Shown: positions 9,195 to 18,466 of the stretch, piece after piece
Position numbering within the stretch: position 1 is the stretch's first letter
Layout of the letters: every line of letters starts with the position of its first letter
DNA from: Mesorhizobium opportunistum WSM2075
GTDB taxonomy: Bacteria > Pseudomonadota > Alphaproteobacteria > Rhizobiales > Rhizobiaceae
Length of the DNA stretch: 64,000 bases
Reading direction: 5' to 3'
Assembly (NCBI RefSeq): GCF_000176035.2
Contig: NC_015675.1
Span: 1,663,501 to 1,727,500 of the forward strand
Notes under the pieces: model-generated
What the model saw: the letters and a program-made list of their open reading frames with translations, nothing else
Told to the model about the DNA's origin: nothing
Database searches by the model: none
Made by a program: the position numbers and the translations under genes

Positions 9195-10202
9195 CTAAAG
9201 CAAGCCGGCTGCCGTCATCAGGTCGGTGACCTTCTTGGAGTTCAGCGTCGCGGCGTCGACCTTCGGCGCCTGCAGGTCAACCAGCGGCACCAGCTTGGGA
9301 TTGGACTCCGCGCCCTTGCCGACCGCGTATTCGAAGGAGGTTCCGTTCTTCAGCACGTCCTGGCCGCCCTTGCCGGTCACCCATTTCAGGAAAGCCTGGG
9401 CTTCCTTCGGATGCTTGCTCGAGGCGAGCACGCCGCCACCCGAGACCGAGACGAAAGCGCCCGGATCCTGGTTCTTGAAATAGTGCAGCGCGACGTTCTT
9501 GCTGTTCTCGCCGGTCTTGGCCTGATCGCCGAAATAGTAATAGTGGTAGATCACGCCGCCTTCGATCTCGCCGGCGTTGACCGCCTTCATCACGGTGCTG
9601 TTGCCCTTATAGGCGGTGAAGTTCGCCTTCATCGCCTTCAGCCAGTCCGCCGTGGCGGCCTCGCCCTTGAGCTGCAGCAATGCGCTGACGATGGCCTGGA
9701 AATCGGCGCCCGAGGGCGACGCCGCCCAACGGCCCTTCCAGCTCGGGTCGGCAAGGTCGAGCAGCGATTTGGGCAACTGGTCGGCCTTGAGCTTGGTGGT
9801 GTTGTAGGCAAACACGGTGCTGCGCGCGGCTACACCCACCCATTTGCCGCTGGCCGCCTGATAGTCCTGCGGGACCTGGGCCAGCGTGTCGGCGTCGACT
9901 GGCGCGAACAGGCCGGCATTCTCGACCAGCACCATGGCCGGCGAATTCTCCGTCAGGAACACGTCGGCGGGCGAGGCGGTGCCTTCGGCGACGATCTGGT
10001 TGGAGAAATCGCTGTCGCCGCCATTGCGCAAGGTGACCTTGATGCCGGTCTCCTTGGTGAACCCTGCGGCCCATTCCTTGGCCAGGCTTTCGTGCTGGGC
10101 GTTGTAGACGATGATGCCGGCATCTTCGGCCATCGCCGGACCGGCGGCCAGGCCGATTGCAAGCGCGGTGGCACCGGCAAGCGCGCAAAGGGTGTATTTC
10201 AT
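9195..10202 (-). CDS. fbpA: Ferric iron-binding periplasmic protein (FbpA/AfuA type)
   Basis: A 335-residue binding protein starting at MKYTLCALAG, with a signal peptide cleaved after AMA (residue 25). Candidate Fe(III) ligands match the FbpA pattern: His37 in YNAQHES, Glu85 in LTENSP, and a run of three tyrosines (221-223) where FbpA has its Tyr pair. The ATG at 10202 has GAGGA about 9 nt upstream; the frame extends 13 codons further without a better ribosome site. It collects ferric iron in the periplasm for FbpBC. An IRO-box-like dyad upstream suggests RirA-type iron repression. Confidence 0.85.
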   Translation of the reverse strand: MKYTLCALAGATALAIGLAAGPAMAEDAGIIVYNAQHESLAKEWAAGFTKETGIKVTLRNGGDSDFSNQIVAEGTASPADVFLTENSPAMVLVENAGLFAPVDADTLAQVPQDYQAASGKWVGVAARSTVFAYNTTKLKADQLPKSLLDLADPSWKGRWAASPSGADFQAIVSALLQLKGEAATADWLKAMKANFTAYKGNSTVMKAVNAGEIEGGVIYHYYYFGDQAKTGENSKNVALHYFKNQDPGAFVSVSGGGVLASSKHPKEAQAFLKWVTGKGGQDVLKNGTSFEYAVGKGAESNPKLVPLVDLQAPKVDAATLNSKKVTDLMTAAGLL

Positions 10203-10252
10203 GGCGTCATCCTCGATCTCGTTGGTCTTGGCACGCTGCACCTACCTATACC

Positions 10253-10267
10253 TGACATCGGTAGTCA
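10253..10267. promoter_or_regulatory. IRO-box-like dyad (TGA-N9-TCA) upstream of fbpA
   Basis: TGA at 10253-10255 and TCA at 10265-10267 are separated by exactly 9 nt, the form of the rhizobial IRO box bound by the iron regulator RirA. On the minus strand the TCA half forms part of TTGACT, a possible -35 hexamer, about 62 nt from the fbpA ATG, so a bound repressor would block it. The short motif could arise by chance; position and gene function raise its weight. Confidence 0.5.
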
Positions 10268-10297
10268 ACATTGTCGATCTGCTTCAATCGGTCGCTG

Positions 10298-10362
10298 AGC
10301 CGCGAAGGCTGGTTCCGAAAGGGACAATTCCACGTGATGGAGGGCCGGGTCGGCCCTTTTTT
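10298..10362 (+). ncRNA. Candidate small RNA or leader ending in a plus-strand intrinsic terminator
   Basis: GGGCCG (10342-10347) and CGGCCC (10351-10356) pair around GGT and are followed by six T. No plus-strand gene lies upstream: fbpA reads the other way. Two more small hairpins precede it, AGCC/GGCT at 10298-10310 and a 5-bp stem capped by GAAA at 10312-10325. Three consecutive hairpins, the last with a U run, fit a short RNA of roughly 65-110 nt. No convincing promoter was found, so the 5' end is unknown. Confidence 0.4.
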
Positions 10363-10475
10363 CCCGAGATGTATTCACAAGCCTGTAAGGCGACCCGCTG
10401 CGCGGCCGGACCTCAGGACCCGCAAACTTTCGTGACTTGCCCGTAGTTTGGCTTGGACATTATTTCGCCGGCCAC

Positions 10476-10502
10476 GTAACAAATCAGTGCCGAAGCGCGA
10501 AA
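10476..10502 (+). promoter_or_regulatory. Likely ECF (SigF-type) autoregulatory promoter
   Basis: GTAACA (10476-10481), a 16-nt spacer and CGAAA (10498-10502) closely match the promoter known for Caulobacter SigF (GTAACC-N16-CGAA), whose anti-sigma partner is NrsF. Transcription would start near 10508, just ahead of the GGGGA ribosome site (10506-10510) and the GTG at 10521. An ECF factor driving its own operon is the usual arrangement. Confidence 0.65.
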
Positions 10503-10520
10503 ATCGGGGAGTGAACTCTT

Positions 10521-11072
10521 GTGAGCGGCAAGGACGAGGCCGAGCTTTCCCGGCTGTTGCGGGCCGCGATCGCGGGAGATGAAAGGGCCTACGCCGACTT
10601 TCTGCACCGGATCGCCGCGCTGGTGCGCGGTTTTGTCAGGCGCAAGATCGTGCAGGGCGGGGTCGATCCTGAGGATGTCGTGCAGGAAACCTTGCTGGCC
10701 ATTCATGTGAAAAGGCATACCTGGCGCCAGGACGCGCCGGTATTGCCTTGGGTCTATGCGATCGCCCGCTTCAAGCTGATCGATGCATTCCGGCGGCGCG
10801 GACGGCGCATCGAGATCGATGTCGACGACATCGCCGAGACATTCGCCGAGCCGGAAACCGAGACCGTCAGCGAACGCGACATCAACCGGGCCTTGGGCGG
10901 ACTGCCGCCGGCACAGCGTTCCGTGGTCTCGGCCATATCCGTGGAGGGCCGCTCGATCGGTGAGACGGCGGCGAAGTTCGGCATCAGCGAGACGGCGGTG
11001 CGCGTGTCGCTGCATCGAGGGCTTGCCGCGATAGCCAAGAGATTTGGGCAGGGGCGGTTCGGGCGGGAATGA
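10521..11072 (+). CDS. ECF-family RNA polymerase sigma factor (SigF-like)
   Basis: A 183-residue sigma factor with region 2 (about residues 22-95, including DPEDVVQETLLAIH and WVYAIARFKLIDAFRRR) and region 4 (about 125-178, helix-turn-helix SIGETAAKFGISETAVRVSLHRGL). The start is GTG with GGGGA 10 nt upstream. It is followed after a single base by an NrsF-type membrane anti-sigma gene, the arrangement of Caulobacter sigF-nrsF, whose regulon responds to oxidant or metal stress. The signal in this organism is not shown by the sequence. Confidence 0.88.
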   Translation: MSGKDEAELSRLLRAAIAGDERAYADFLHRIAALVRGFVRRKIVQGGVDPEDVVQETLLAIHVKRHTWRQDAPVLPWVYAIARFKLIDAFRRRGRRIEIDVDDIAETFAEPETETVSERDINRALGGLPPAQRSVVSAISVEGRSIGETAAKFGISETAVRVSLHRGLAAIAKRFGQGRFGRE

Positions 11073-11073
11073 C

Positions 11074-11712
11074 ATGAGGACTGACGATCTCATCAAGGCG
11101 CTGGACGCCGATGCTGGCAGCAAGGCGATGCCGTTGCGCTCGGCGTGGTGGCTGGCCGCCGGTGCGGCCATTGTCATCGCGGCAGTCGTTTTCCTGCTCA
11201 CGATCGGTCCGCGTCCCGACTTCATGGCGGCCGCGCACACGGTGCGCTTTTTGTCCAAATTCGTTTTCACCATCGTGCTGGCCATCAGCGCCTTTGCCCT
11301 GATCCGCGCCCTGTCGACGCCGGGTGCCGCAACAGGCCGGGCCATGGCCGGGATGATTGCCGCGCCGCTGCTGGTGGCCGTGGCGGTGGGCCTGGAGCTC
11401 TTCATGGTGCCAGAGGCGCTGTGGGGCACGCGCATGGTCGGTTCCAACATGATGATCTGCATGGGCTTCATTCCGCTGATCGGGATCGGCCCGCTAGCGA
11501 TCTTCCTATGGATGCTGCGTTACGGCGCGCCGACGCGGCCCGTGCTTGCCGGCACGGTCGCGGGCCTGCTCGCCGGGGGGCTGGCCGCGACCTTCTATGC
11601 CGCGCACTGTTTCGACGATTCGCCGCTTTTCGTTGCCACCTGGTATACGATCGCGATCGCGGCGCTCGCCTTGCTTGGCGCGCTCGGCGGACGGTTTTTC
11701 GTGCGCTGGTAA
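11074..11712 (+). CDS. nrsF: NrsF-family (DUF1109) membrane anti-sigma factor
   Basis: A 212-residue inner-membrane protein with six predicted spans after a short cytoplasmic N-terminus (MRTDDLIKALDADAG), the size and topology of NrsF/DUF1109 proteins. These hold the partner ECF sigma factor at the membrane until a stress signal is sensed. Two cysteines, in MMICMGF and AAHCFDD, are candidates for the conserved redox/metal-sensing pair of Caulobacter NrsF. The ATG at 11074 lies 1 nt after the sigma gene stop, so expression is coupled. The frame runs 10 codons further upstream but overlaps the sigma gene. Confidence 0.85.
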   Translation: MRTDDLIKALDADAGSKAMPLRSAWWLAAGAAIVIAAVVFLLTIGPRPDFMAAAHTVRFLSKFVFTIVLAISAFALIRALSTPGAATGRAMAGMIAAPLLVAVAVGLELFMVPEALWGTRMVGSNMMICMGFIPLIGIGPLAIFLWMLRYGAPTRPVLAGTVAGLLAGGLAATFYAAHCFDDSPLFVATWYTIAIAALALLGALGGRFFVRW

Positions 11713-11756
11713 CACGATACCGCGTCCCGGCCGATGCATACCGATCCTTAATCATG

Positions 11757-11777
11757 CCGGCAATTGTTTGCCGGTTT
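11757..11777 (+). terminator. Weak intrinsic terminator after nrsF
   Basis: CCGGCAA (11757-11763) pairs with TTGCCGG (11768-11774) around TTGT and is followed by TTTCCC. The 7-bp stem and short T run give a modest terminator separating the sigma/anti-sigma operon from the cyclase gene. Confidence 0.5.
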
Positions 11778-11874
11778 CCCATGCCGACAGTACCCCAGAC
11801 GCAACCTTTCCTTAAAATCGATCCTTCAAGGTTTTCATGGGAAAAAAGCGATTGCCCACGGGGGTGGCACGGAC

Positions 11875-13854
11875 GTGACATTGCGAGGAACCATCGGGTC
11901 GGGATACTACAAGCAGGCAGCGCTGGCGCTGCTTGTGGCCGGCGTTGCCATGGTGGCGGCCTCGATCGTGCTCGCGAGGCTGAGCCTCGATGCGGAGGCG
12001 CTCAAGCTCTCCCTGCAAGTATCGGTGGCGGTGGCGGTCGGCGCGCTTTTCCTCGCCGGCCTGTTCATCCGCCGCATCTCCGACGACCGGCGGCAGATCG
12101 CGGAGAGCGAGCAGCGGTTCCGCCGGGCCATGGAGGATTCGGCGATCGGCATCGCGGTCGTCGGGTTGGACGGGCGCATTATCGAGGCCAATCCGGCTTT
12201 CGCGGCCATGCTTGGCTACAGCCGCGAGGAGATCGAGGCGCTGACCTTCTTCCAGATCACGCATCCCGACGACCTGCAGATCGGGCGCGAAACGATGGAC
12301 GGACTGAAGGCGGGCACCGTCCATGCCTTCCAGTTCGAGAAGCGCTACCTCAAGAAGGACGGCACACCCATCTGGGCTCATCTTGCCGGCTCCGTCATTC
12401 GCGACGAGACAAGCGGGCGGCCGCTCTATCTCGTCTCGCAGATCGAGGACATCGACGCGCGCAAGCAGGCCGAGGCGCACATTGCCGAGGCCGAAACGCG
12501 CTGGAATTTCGCGCTGGCCGGCGCCGGTCAAGGTGTCTGGGACCTCGACACGCGCAAGGGCGGCACGACCTACTCCTCGACCTGGGTCAAGATGCTCGGC
12601 TATGCCGACGGCGAACTCGATGGCGACCCCGACCATTGGCTGACGATGATCCATCCCGACGATCGCGAGGCCGTTGCCACGGCGGATCGGGCGCATCTCG
12701 ACGGCAACACGGAATTCTTCGAAGCCGAGTTCAGGATGCGTCACAAGGACGGCCACTGGGTGTGGATCCTCGACCGCGGCAAAGCCATCGAACGCGACGC
12801 GGCCGGGCGTTTGACCAGGGCCATCGGCAGCTTGACCGACATCACCCGGCGCAAGGAGGCCGAAGAGCGCCTGACGGTGTCGGCGGCAATGCTGGCCGAC
12901 GAGAAGGAACGGCTCAGGGTGACGCTGCAGTCCATCGGCGATGCGGTCATCTGCACCGATGCCGCAAATCGCGTCACCTTCATGAACCCGGTCGCCGAGA
13001 AGCTGACCGGCGTTTCCGGCGACGAGGCGCTCGGCAAGACGCTCGGCCATGTCTATTGGGCGGTCGACGAGGAGACGGGGCAGAGGATCGGCGTGGCCCG
13101 GCCCGCGATCGGAGCAGCGCCCTCCGACCAGAACAGCCGGGCCGTGCTCATCCGGCGCGACGACACGCGCTGCAGCATCCGCCAGGTGGTGTCGCCGATC
13201 ATCAACGAGCGCAGCGAATTCTGCGGGCTGGTCATCGTCTTCCAGGATTTCACGGATGCGCGCGCCCTGCAGCGGCAGCTTGCCCATGCCGCCGCGCATG
13301 ACGCGCTGACCGGCCTTGCTAATCGTTCGAGCTTCATCCGCACCATGGAGGAACTTGTCGATCAGGCCCGCAAGGACACCGCGGCGGCTGGAGGCGGCAG
13401 GCATCAGTTCATGTTCATCGACCTGGACCACTTCAAACTGGTCAACGACACCGGCGGTCACGCCGCCGGAGACGCCTTGCTGAAGCGGGTCGCCGAGGCC
13501 GTTCGCGGCGTGCTCGGTCCCGAAGATATCGTGGCGCGGCTGGGTGGCGACGAATTCGCCGTCATCCTGAAATCGGCTTCGACCGCTGGCGCCGGGATCG
13601 CGGCGCGCTCGATCATCGATGCGATAGCCGGCCTGGATTTCACTTGGGATGATCGGCCGCACGCGATCGGCGCAAGCATCGGGCTTACCGCGATCTGCGC
13701 CGATTGCGGCGAAGTCGACGAGATCATCGCAAGGGCCGACGCCGCTTGCTATGCGGCCAAGGCGGCCGGTCGCGGATGTGTTTCCGTGGCGCTGGACGAC
13801 AAGATCACCGACGACAGGTCGGAACCATCCAAGCCGCTCGCCGCGGCATCCTGA
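11875..13854 (+). CDS. Membrane-anchored PAS-PAS-PAS-GGDEF diguanylate cyclase
   Basis: A 659-residue protein. Two N-terminal spans (about residues 14-36 and 46-66) are followed by three PAS domains (about 80-200, 203-330, 335-460) and a GGDEF domain (about 475-650) with the catalytic motif RLGGDEF at 555-561. It makes cyclic di-GMP from two GTP in response to whatever the PAS domains sense. The inhibitory RxxD site five residues before GGDEF reads GPED, so product inhibition is probably lost. No EAL domain follows. The GTG at 11875 is preferred because GGGGTGG precedes it and the frame further upstream is not typical of a membrane N-terminus. Confidence 0.85.
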   Translation: MTLRGTIGSGYYKQAALALLVAGVAMVAASIVLARLSLDAEALKLSLQVSVAVAVGALFLAGLFIRRISDDRRQIAESEQRFRRAMEDSAIGIAVVGLDGRIIEANPAFAAMLGYSREEIEALTFFQITHPDDLQIGRETMDGLKAGTVHAFQFEKRYLKKDGTPIWAHLAGSVIRDETSGRPLYLVSQIEDIDARKQAEAHIAEAETRWNFALAGAGQGVWDLDTRKGGTTYSSTWVKMLGYADGELDGDPDHWLTMIHPDDREAVATADRAHLDGNTEFFEAEFRMRHKDGHWVWILDRGKAIERDAAGRLTRAIGSLTDITRRKEAEERLTVSAAMLADEKERLRVTLQSIGDAVICTDAANRVTFMNPVAEKLTGVSGDEALGKTLGHVYWAVDEETGQRIGVARPAIGAAPSDQNSRAVLIRRDDTRCSIRQVVSPIINERSEFCGLVIVFQDFTDARALQRQLAHAAAHDALTGLANRSSFIRTMEELVDQARKDTAAAGGGRHQFMFIDLDHFKLVNDTGGHAAGDALLKRVAEAVRGVLGPEDIVARLGGDEFAVILKSASTAGAGIAARSIIDAIAGLDFTWDDRPHAIGASIGLTAICADCGEVDEIIARADAACYAAKAAGRGCVSVALDDKITDDRSEPSKPLAAAS

Positions 13855-13889
13855 ACGGCTGACGCGTCACACTTTTTCCTGGAATTGCG

Positions 13890-14768
<879 letters not shown>

Positions 14769-14884
14769 TACACCGATCCCGTCCAAAGGCCTTTGTGGCC
14801 TGCTTTTTGTGCGGTGCAAACTAAAAGGGCGGGGCGACTTCGTCTACCCCACCCCTGGTATTTAATACGCTTTGCCAGAGAGCG

Positions 14885-15814
14885 TCAAAGCGCCTTCTGC
14901 AACTCCGGCAGCACGACGAAGAGATCGCCGACGAGACCGTAGTCGGCAACCTGGAAGATCGGCGCCTCCTCGTCCTTGTTGATGGCGACGATGACCTTGG
15001 AATCCTTCATGCCGGCAAGGTGCTGGATGGCGCCGGAAATGCCGACCGCGATATAGAGATCGGGGGCGACGACCTTGCCGGTCTGGCCGACCTGCCAGTC
15101 GTTCGGCGCATAGCCGGCGTCGACGGCGGCGCGGGACGCACCGACGGCGGCACCGAGCTTGTCGGCGACCGGCAGGATGACCTCCTGGAACTTCTCCGAG
15201 GAGCCGAGCGCACGGCCCCCCGAGATGATGATCTTGGCCGAGGTCAGTTCCGGGCGGTCGGTCTCCGACAGCTTGTTTTCGACAAAGGAGGACAGACCGG
15301 GGTTGGCCGCGGCCTTCACCGTCTCGACCGCTGCCGAGCCGCCTTCGGGCGCCGCCTGGAAGGAGGCCGTGCGCACGGTGATGACCTTCTTGGCGTCGGT
15401 CGACTGCACCGTCTGGATGGCGTTGCCGGCATAGATCGGGCGCTTGAAGGTATCAGGCGAAACCACTTCGATGATCTCGGACACTTGCGCGACATCGAGC
15501 AGCGCCGCCACGCGCGGCGCGACGTTCTTGCCCGACGAGGTCGCCGGCGCGATGATGGTGTCGTAGCTGCCAGCCAGCGACACGACCAGTGCCGCCGTCG
15601 GCTCGGCGAGGCGCTCGGCGAGTTCGTCGGCCTCGGCGAGCAGCACCTTGCTCACGCCCTTGAGCTTGGCGGCGGCGTCAGCGGCGCCCTTGGCGCCCTT
15701 GCCGGCCACCAGCACATGCACGTCCGAGCCGATCTGCAGGGCCGCCGAAAGGGCCTTGGCGGTCTGGTCGGAAAGGGTGGCGTTGTCGTGTTCGGCGATG
15801 AGGAGAATGGTCAT
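14885..15814 (-). CDS. etfA: Electron transfer flavoprotein, alpha subunit
   Basis: A 309-residue protein starting [11 protein letters not shown]. The C-terminal FAD-binding domain is clear: [13 protein letters not shown], then the ETF-alpha signature around [20 protein letters not shown] near residue 255. With EtfB it carries electrons from acyl-CoA dehydrogenases to ETF:ubiquinone oxidoreductase. It starts 20 nt after the etfB stop. An open frame continues upstream through etfB but is a shadow. Confidence 0.95.
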   Translation of the reverse strand: MTILLIAEHDNATLSDQTAKALSAALQIGSDVHVLVAGKGAKGAADAAAKLKGVSKVLLAEADELAERLAEPTAALVVSLAGSYDTIIAPATSSGKNVAPRVAALLDVAQVSEIIEVVSPDTFKRPIYAGNAIQTVQSTDAKKVITVRTASFQAAPEGGSAAVETVKAAANPGLSSFVENKLSETDRPELTSAKIIISGGRALGSSEKFQEVILPVADKLGAAVGASRAAVDAGYAPNDWQVGQTGKVVAPDLYIAVGISGAIQHLAGMKDSKVIVAINKDEEAPIFQVADYGLVGDLFVVLPELQKAL

Positions 15815-15834
15815 ATTATCTGTTCCTTCCGATC

Positions 15835-16584
15835 TCAGAGCACGCCGGCTTCGTTCTTCAGCTTGTCGACCAGTTCGGCGACGCTCTTGACCTTGACGCC
15901 CGCCTTGCGGCCGCTGGGCTCCTCGGTCTTGATGACCTTGAGGCGCGGCTTGACGTCGGCGCCGTAATCGGCCGGGCTCTTCTCGTCGAGCGGCTTCTTC
16001 TTGGCCTTCATGATGTTGGGCAGCGAAGCATAGCGCGGCTGGTTGAGGCGAAGATCGGCGGTGACGATCGCCGGCATCTTCAGTTCCACCGTCTGCAGGC
16101 CGCCGTCGACCTCGCGCGTCACCTTGGCCTTGTCGCCGTCGAGCACGACCTTGGAGGCGAAGGTGCCCTGCGCCCACCCCAGAAGTGCGGCCAGCATCTG
16201 GCCGGTCTGATTGCTGTCGTCGTCGATCGCCTGCTTGCCGAGAATGACCAGTCCGGGCTGCTCGGCCTCGACCACGCCCTTCAGCACCTTGGCGACACCG
16301 AGCGGCTCGGTCTGTTCGTCGGTCTTGACCAGGATGGCGCGGTCGGCGCCCATGGCGAGCGCGGTGCGCAAGGTTTCCTGCGCCTGCTGCGGTCCGATAG
16401 AAACGACGATGATCTCTTCGGCCTTGCCGGCTTCCTTCAGCCGGATCGCCTCTTCGACCGCGATCTCGTCGAACGGGTTCATCGCCATCTTGACGTTGGC
16501 GAGTTCGACCGCCGAACCGTCAGCCTTCACGCGAACCTTCACATTCGCATCCACAACCCGCTTCACGGGCACAAGGATCTTCAT
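15835..16584 (-). CDS. etfB: Electron transfer flavoprotein, beta subunit
   Basis: A 249-residue protein starting [19 protein letters not shown], with [20 protein letters not shown] and the ETF-beta signature region [21 protein letters not shown]. It binds AMP and forms the EtfAB heterodimer. It is the first gene of an etfB-etfA-hbdA series. A GAATTC-rich inverted repeat lies about 90 bp upstream of its start. Confidence 0.95.
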   Translation of the reverse strand: MKILVPVKRVVDANVKVRVKADGSAVELANVKMAMNPFDEIAVEEAIRLKEAGKAEEIIVVSIGPQQAQETLRTALAMGADRAILVKTDEQTEPLGVAKVLKGVVEAEQPGLVILGKQAIDDDSNQTGQMLAALLGWAQGTFASKVVLDGDKAKVTREVDGGLQTVELKMPAIVTADLRLNQPRYASLPNIMKAKKKPLDEKSPADYGADVKPRLKVIKTEEPSGRKAGVKVKSVAELVDKLKNEAGVL

Positions 16585-16672
16585 TTGCCTGTCACCTCTT
16601 CACGCTAGTTGGGCGCGCTATAACAGCCTGCGCCCCTTCTGAGTTGTCGAAAGCCGACATTCCTGACTGAAT

Positions 16673-16698
16673 TCCGGCCAGACGGAATTCTGGCCGGA
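16673..16698. repeat. Inverted repeat with flanking GAATTC motifs upstream of etfB
   Basis: TCCGGCCAG (16673-16681) and CTGGCCGGA (16690-16698) pair over 9 bp around an 8-nt loop. GAATTC-like hexamers occur at the left flank, in the loop and, as GAAATTC, to the right. The spacing suggests an operator for the etfB promoter, but no regulator can be named. The rest of the 234-bp gap shows nothing clear. Confidence 0.4.
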
Positions 16699-16818
16699 TG
16701 GAAATTCTGTTCTTTGCCCGCCCTAGGCTGCTCCTCAGCCGCCTTGGGCTGCGGCGGAGACGTTTCCGTAGTTGCGGCAATCCTTGACGTCAATACGCCT
16801 CAAGCGGCTCAAATCGGT

Positions 16819-17619
16819 TCAGTTCGGGCCGGAAGGGTTTCCCCGGCCCCAGCGCGTCGTCGCGGCGGGCGGCTCGGGCGTTGCCGGCTGGGCCGCAAGC
16901 GGCGGCGGCTCGGGAGCGGCGGCCGGGATATCCTCGTCGGCGCCTGCAAACAGCGGCACGCCACGGCTGCGCAGGACAAGCACCAGCACGGCTCCGGCGA
17001 TGATGCCGCCGATGTGGCAGGCCCAGGAAACCTGGTCCTCGCCACCGGCGGCGAACATGACGATCTGGAATAGCACCCACAGGACAAGCGGGATGAAGGC
17101 CGGAATACGCAAGGGAATACGGGCAAAGGCCAGCACCCAGACCTTCACCCTGGGATAAAGGATGAGATAGGCGACGACCACGCCGGCGATGGCGCCGGAC
17201 GCGCCGATCAGCGGCACTTGGGAGTCCCATGCGACCAGCCCCTGGAAGGCGGCCCCTGCGATGGCGCACAGGAGATAGAAGATCAGGTAGCGGATATGGC
17301 CGAGCGCGTCCTCGACATTGTCGCCGAACACCCACAGGAACAGCATGTTGCCGCCGAGGTGGAAGATGTCGGCGTGCAGGAAGGAGTAGGTGAGATAGCT
17401 CAGGCTTTCAGGGATGACGATGAAGCGGGGATCGAGTTCCGCCGTGTTGTGGACGACGGACGGGATGAAGCCGAGGCCGAGCACGGCGGCGTTGGTGAAG
17501 TTCTCGCCGCCGAGTGCGGTGGCGCAATAAACCAGCGCGTTGGCCACGATCAGGCCGATCGTCACATATTGCAGCCGGATGTGGCGCAGCCTGTTGGTGT
17601 CGTAAAGCGGGATGAACAT
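16819..17619 (-). CDS. Rhomboid-family intramembrane serine protease
   Basis: A 266-residue membrane protein with about six spans. The catalytic dyad is intact: Ser141 in GASG and His202 in CHIGG, with the conserved HxxxN of the second span (His87, Asn91) in HLGGNMLFL. It cleaves transmembrane substrates within the bilayer. The C-terminus after residue 215 is Pro/Ala-rich and probably disordered. It lies 33 nt downstream of the cobalamin adenosyltransferase gene on the same strand. Its substrate is unknown. Confidence 0.9.
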   Translation of the reverse strand: MFIPLYDTNRLRHIRLQYVTIGLIVANALVYCATALGGENFTNAAVLGLGFIPSVVHNTAELDPRFIVIPESLSYLTYSFLHADIFHLGGNMLFLWVFGDNVEDALGHIRYLIFYLLCAIAGAAFQGLVAWDSQVPLIGASGAIAGVVVAYLILYPRVKVWVLAFARIPLRIPAFIPLVLWVLFQIVMFAAGGEDQVSWACHIGGIIAGAVLVLVLRSRGVPLFAGADEDIPAAAPEPPPLAAQPATPEPPAATTRWGRGNPSGPN

Positions 17620-17652
17620 GCGTGTCTGGTCCCCTTCCGCTTTTCGATCGGT

Positions 17653-18234
17653 TCAGCGGTTCTTGCCGGGAACCCATAGCACGTCGGCATTTCCGTTGTC
17701 ATTGACCGCGCGGGCGGCGACAAACAGGAAATCCGAGACGCGATTGATGTATTTCAGCCCGTCGCCATTGACGTGTTCCGCCGGATCCTGGGCGAGCGCC
17801 ACCATCAGCCGCTCGGCCCGCCGCGCCACCGTACGGGCGAGATGCAGGGCCGCCGCCGCCGGCGTGCCGCCGTTCAGCACGAAGGATTTGAGCGGCTGCA
17901 GGTCCTTGTTGAGGAGGTCGATATCCTTCTCGACACGGTCGGTCTGCGCGGCGGTGATCCGCAAGGGCTCATAGCCGAGCGGCTTGCCGTCGTCGGGCAC
18001 CGCCAGGTCGGCGCCGAGGTCGAAGAAGTCGTTCTGGATGCGCGAAAGCATGGCATCGATCGCCGGGTGGGTCCGCGCCGTGTGCACGCGCGCCATGCCA
18101 ATGCAGGCATTGGCTTCGTCGACCGTGCCGTAGGCATCCACCCGCAGATCGGATTTCAGCCGCCTTTCGCCGGTGCCGAGGCCCGTTGTGCCGTCATCGC
18201 CGGTGCGGGTGTAGATCTTGTTGAGCTTGACCAC
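17653..18234 (-). CDS. Cob(I)yrinic acid a,c-diamide/cob(I)alamin adenosyltransferase, PduO type
   Basis: A 193-residue PduO-family enzyme with the N-terminal ATP site KIYTRTGDDGTTGLGTG, DAYGTVDEANACIG, and the late helix RRAERLMVAL with YINRVSDFLFV. It transfers the adenosyl group of ATP to Co(I) of corrinoids, giving coenzyme B12. The start is GTG at 18234, supported by GGGAGG 5 nt upstream; an ATG two bases earlier is out of frame. No other B12 genes are in the window. Confidence 0.93.
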   Translation of the reverse strand: MVKLNKIYTRTGDDGTTGLGTGERRLKSDLRVDAYGTVDEANACIGMARVHTARTHPAIDAMLSRIQNDFFDLGADLAVPDDGKPLGYEPLRITAAQTDRVEKDIDLLNKDLQPLKSFVLNGGTPAAAALHLARTVARRAERLMVALAQDPAEHVNGDGLKYINRVSDFLFVAARAVNDNGNADVLWVPGKNR

Positions 18235-18252
18235 ATCGCCTCCCGAACGACG

Positions 18253-18444
18253 TCATTTACGGGTGAAATACACCGCCAGCAGGATCAGCAACAGCGCCAC
18301 GGCCTGCAGCATGACGCGCGCCTGCATCAGCTTGTTCGATGTGACGCCGGAACCGCCGCGCATCATGTTGATGAGGCCGCGAACCAGCACGATTGCCACG
18401 GCGACCATGACCAGAATGGCGAGGATGTTGAAGACGGTTGCCAT
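18253..18444 (-). CDS. HIG1-domain twin-transmembrane small protein
   Basis: A 63-residue protein with two membrane helices (about residues 5-27 and 44-60) joined by a short loop containing NKLMQARVMLQ, the form of bacterial hypoxia-induced-gene-1 (HIG1_N) proteins. Mitochondrial relatives (Rcf1/HIGD) aid cytochrome oxidase supercomplex assembly; a bacterial role in respiratory complexes is inferred. It lies 18 nt upstream of the adenosyltransferase GTG and 22 nt after the SDR stop, all on the minus strand. Confidence 0.85.
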   Translation of the reverse strand: MATVFNILAILVMVAVAIVLVRGLINMMRGGSGVTSNKLMQARVMLQAVALLLILLAVYFTRK

Positions 18445-18466
18445 ATTGCGTTCCAGTTGTTTCGGG

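Noticed and set aside
16592..16793. 62-codon open frames between etfB and the rhomboid gene
   Set aside because: Low-complexity Pro/Arg/Ala reading without a ribosome site, overlapping the inverted repeat upstream of etfB.
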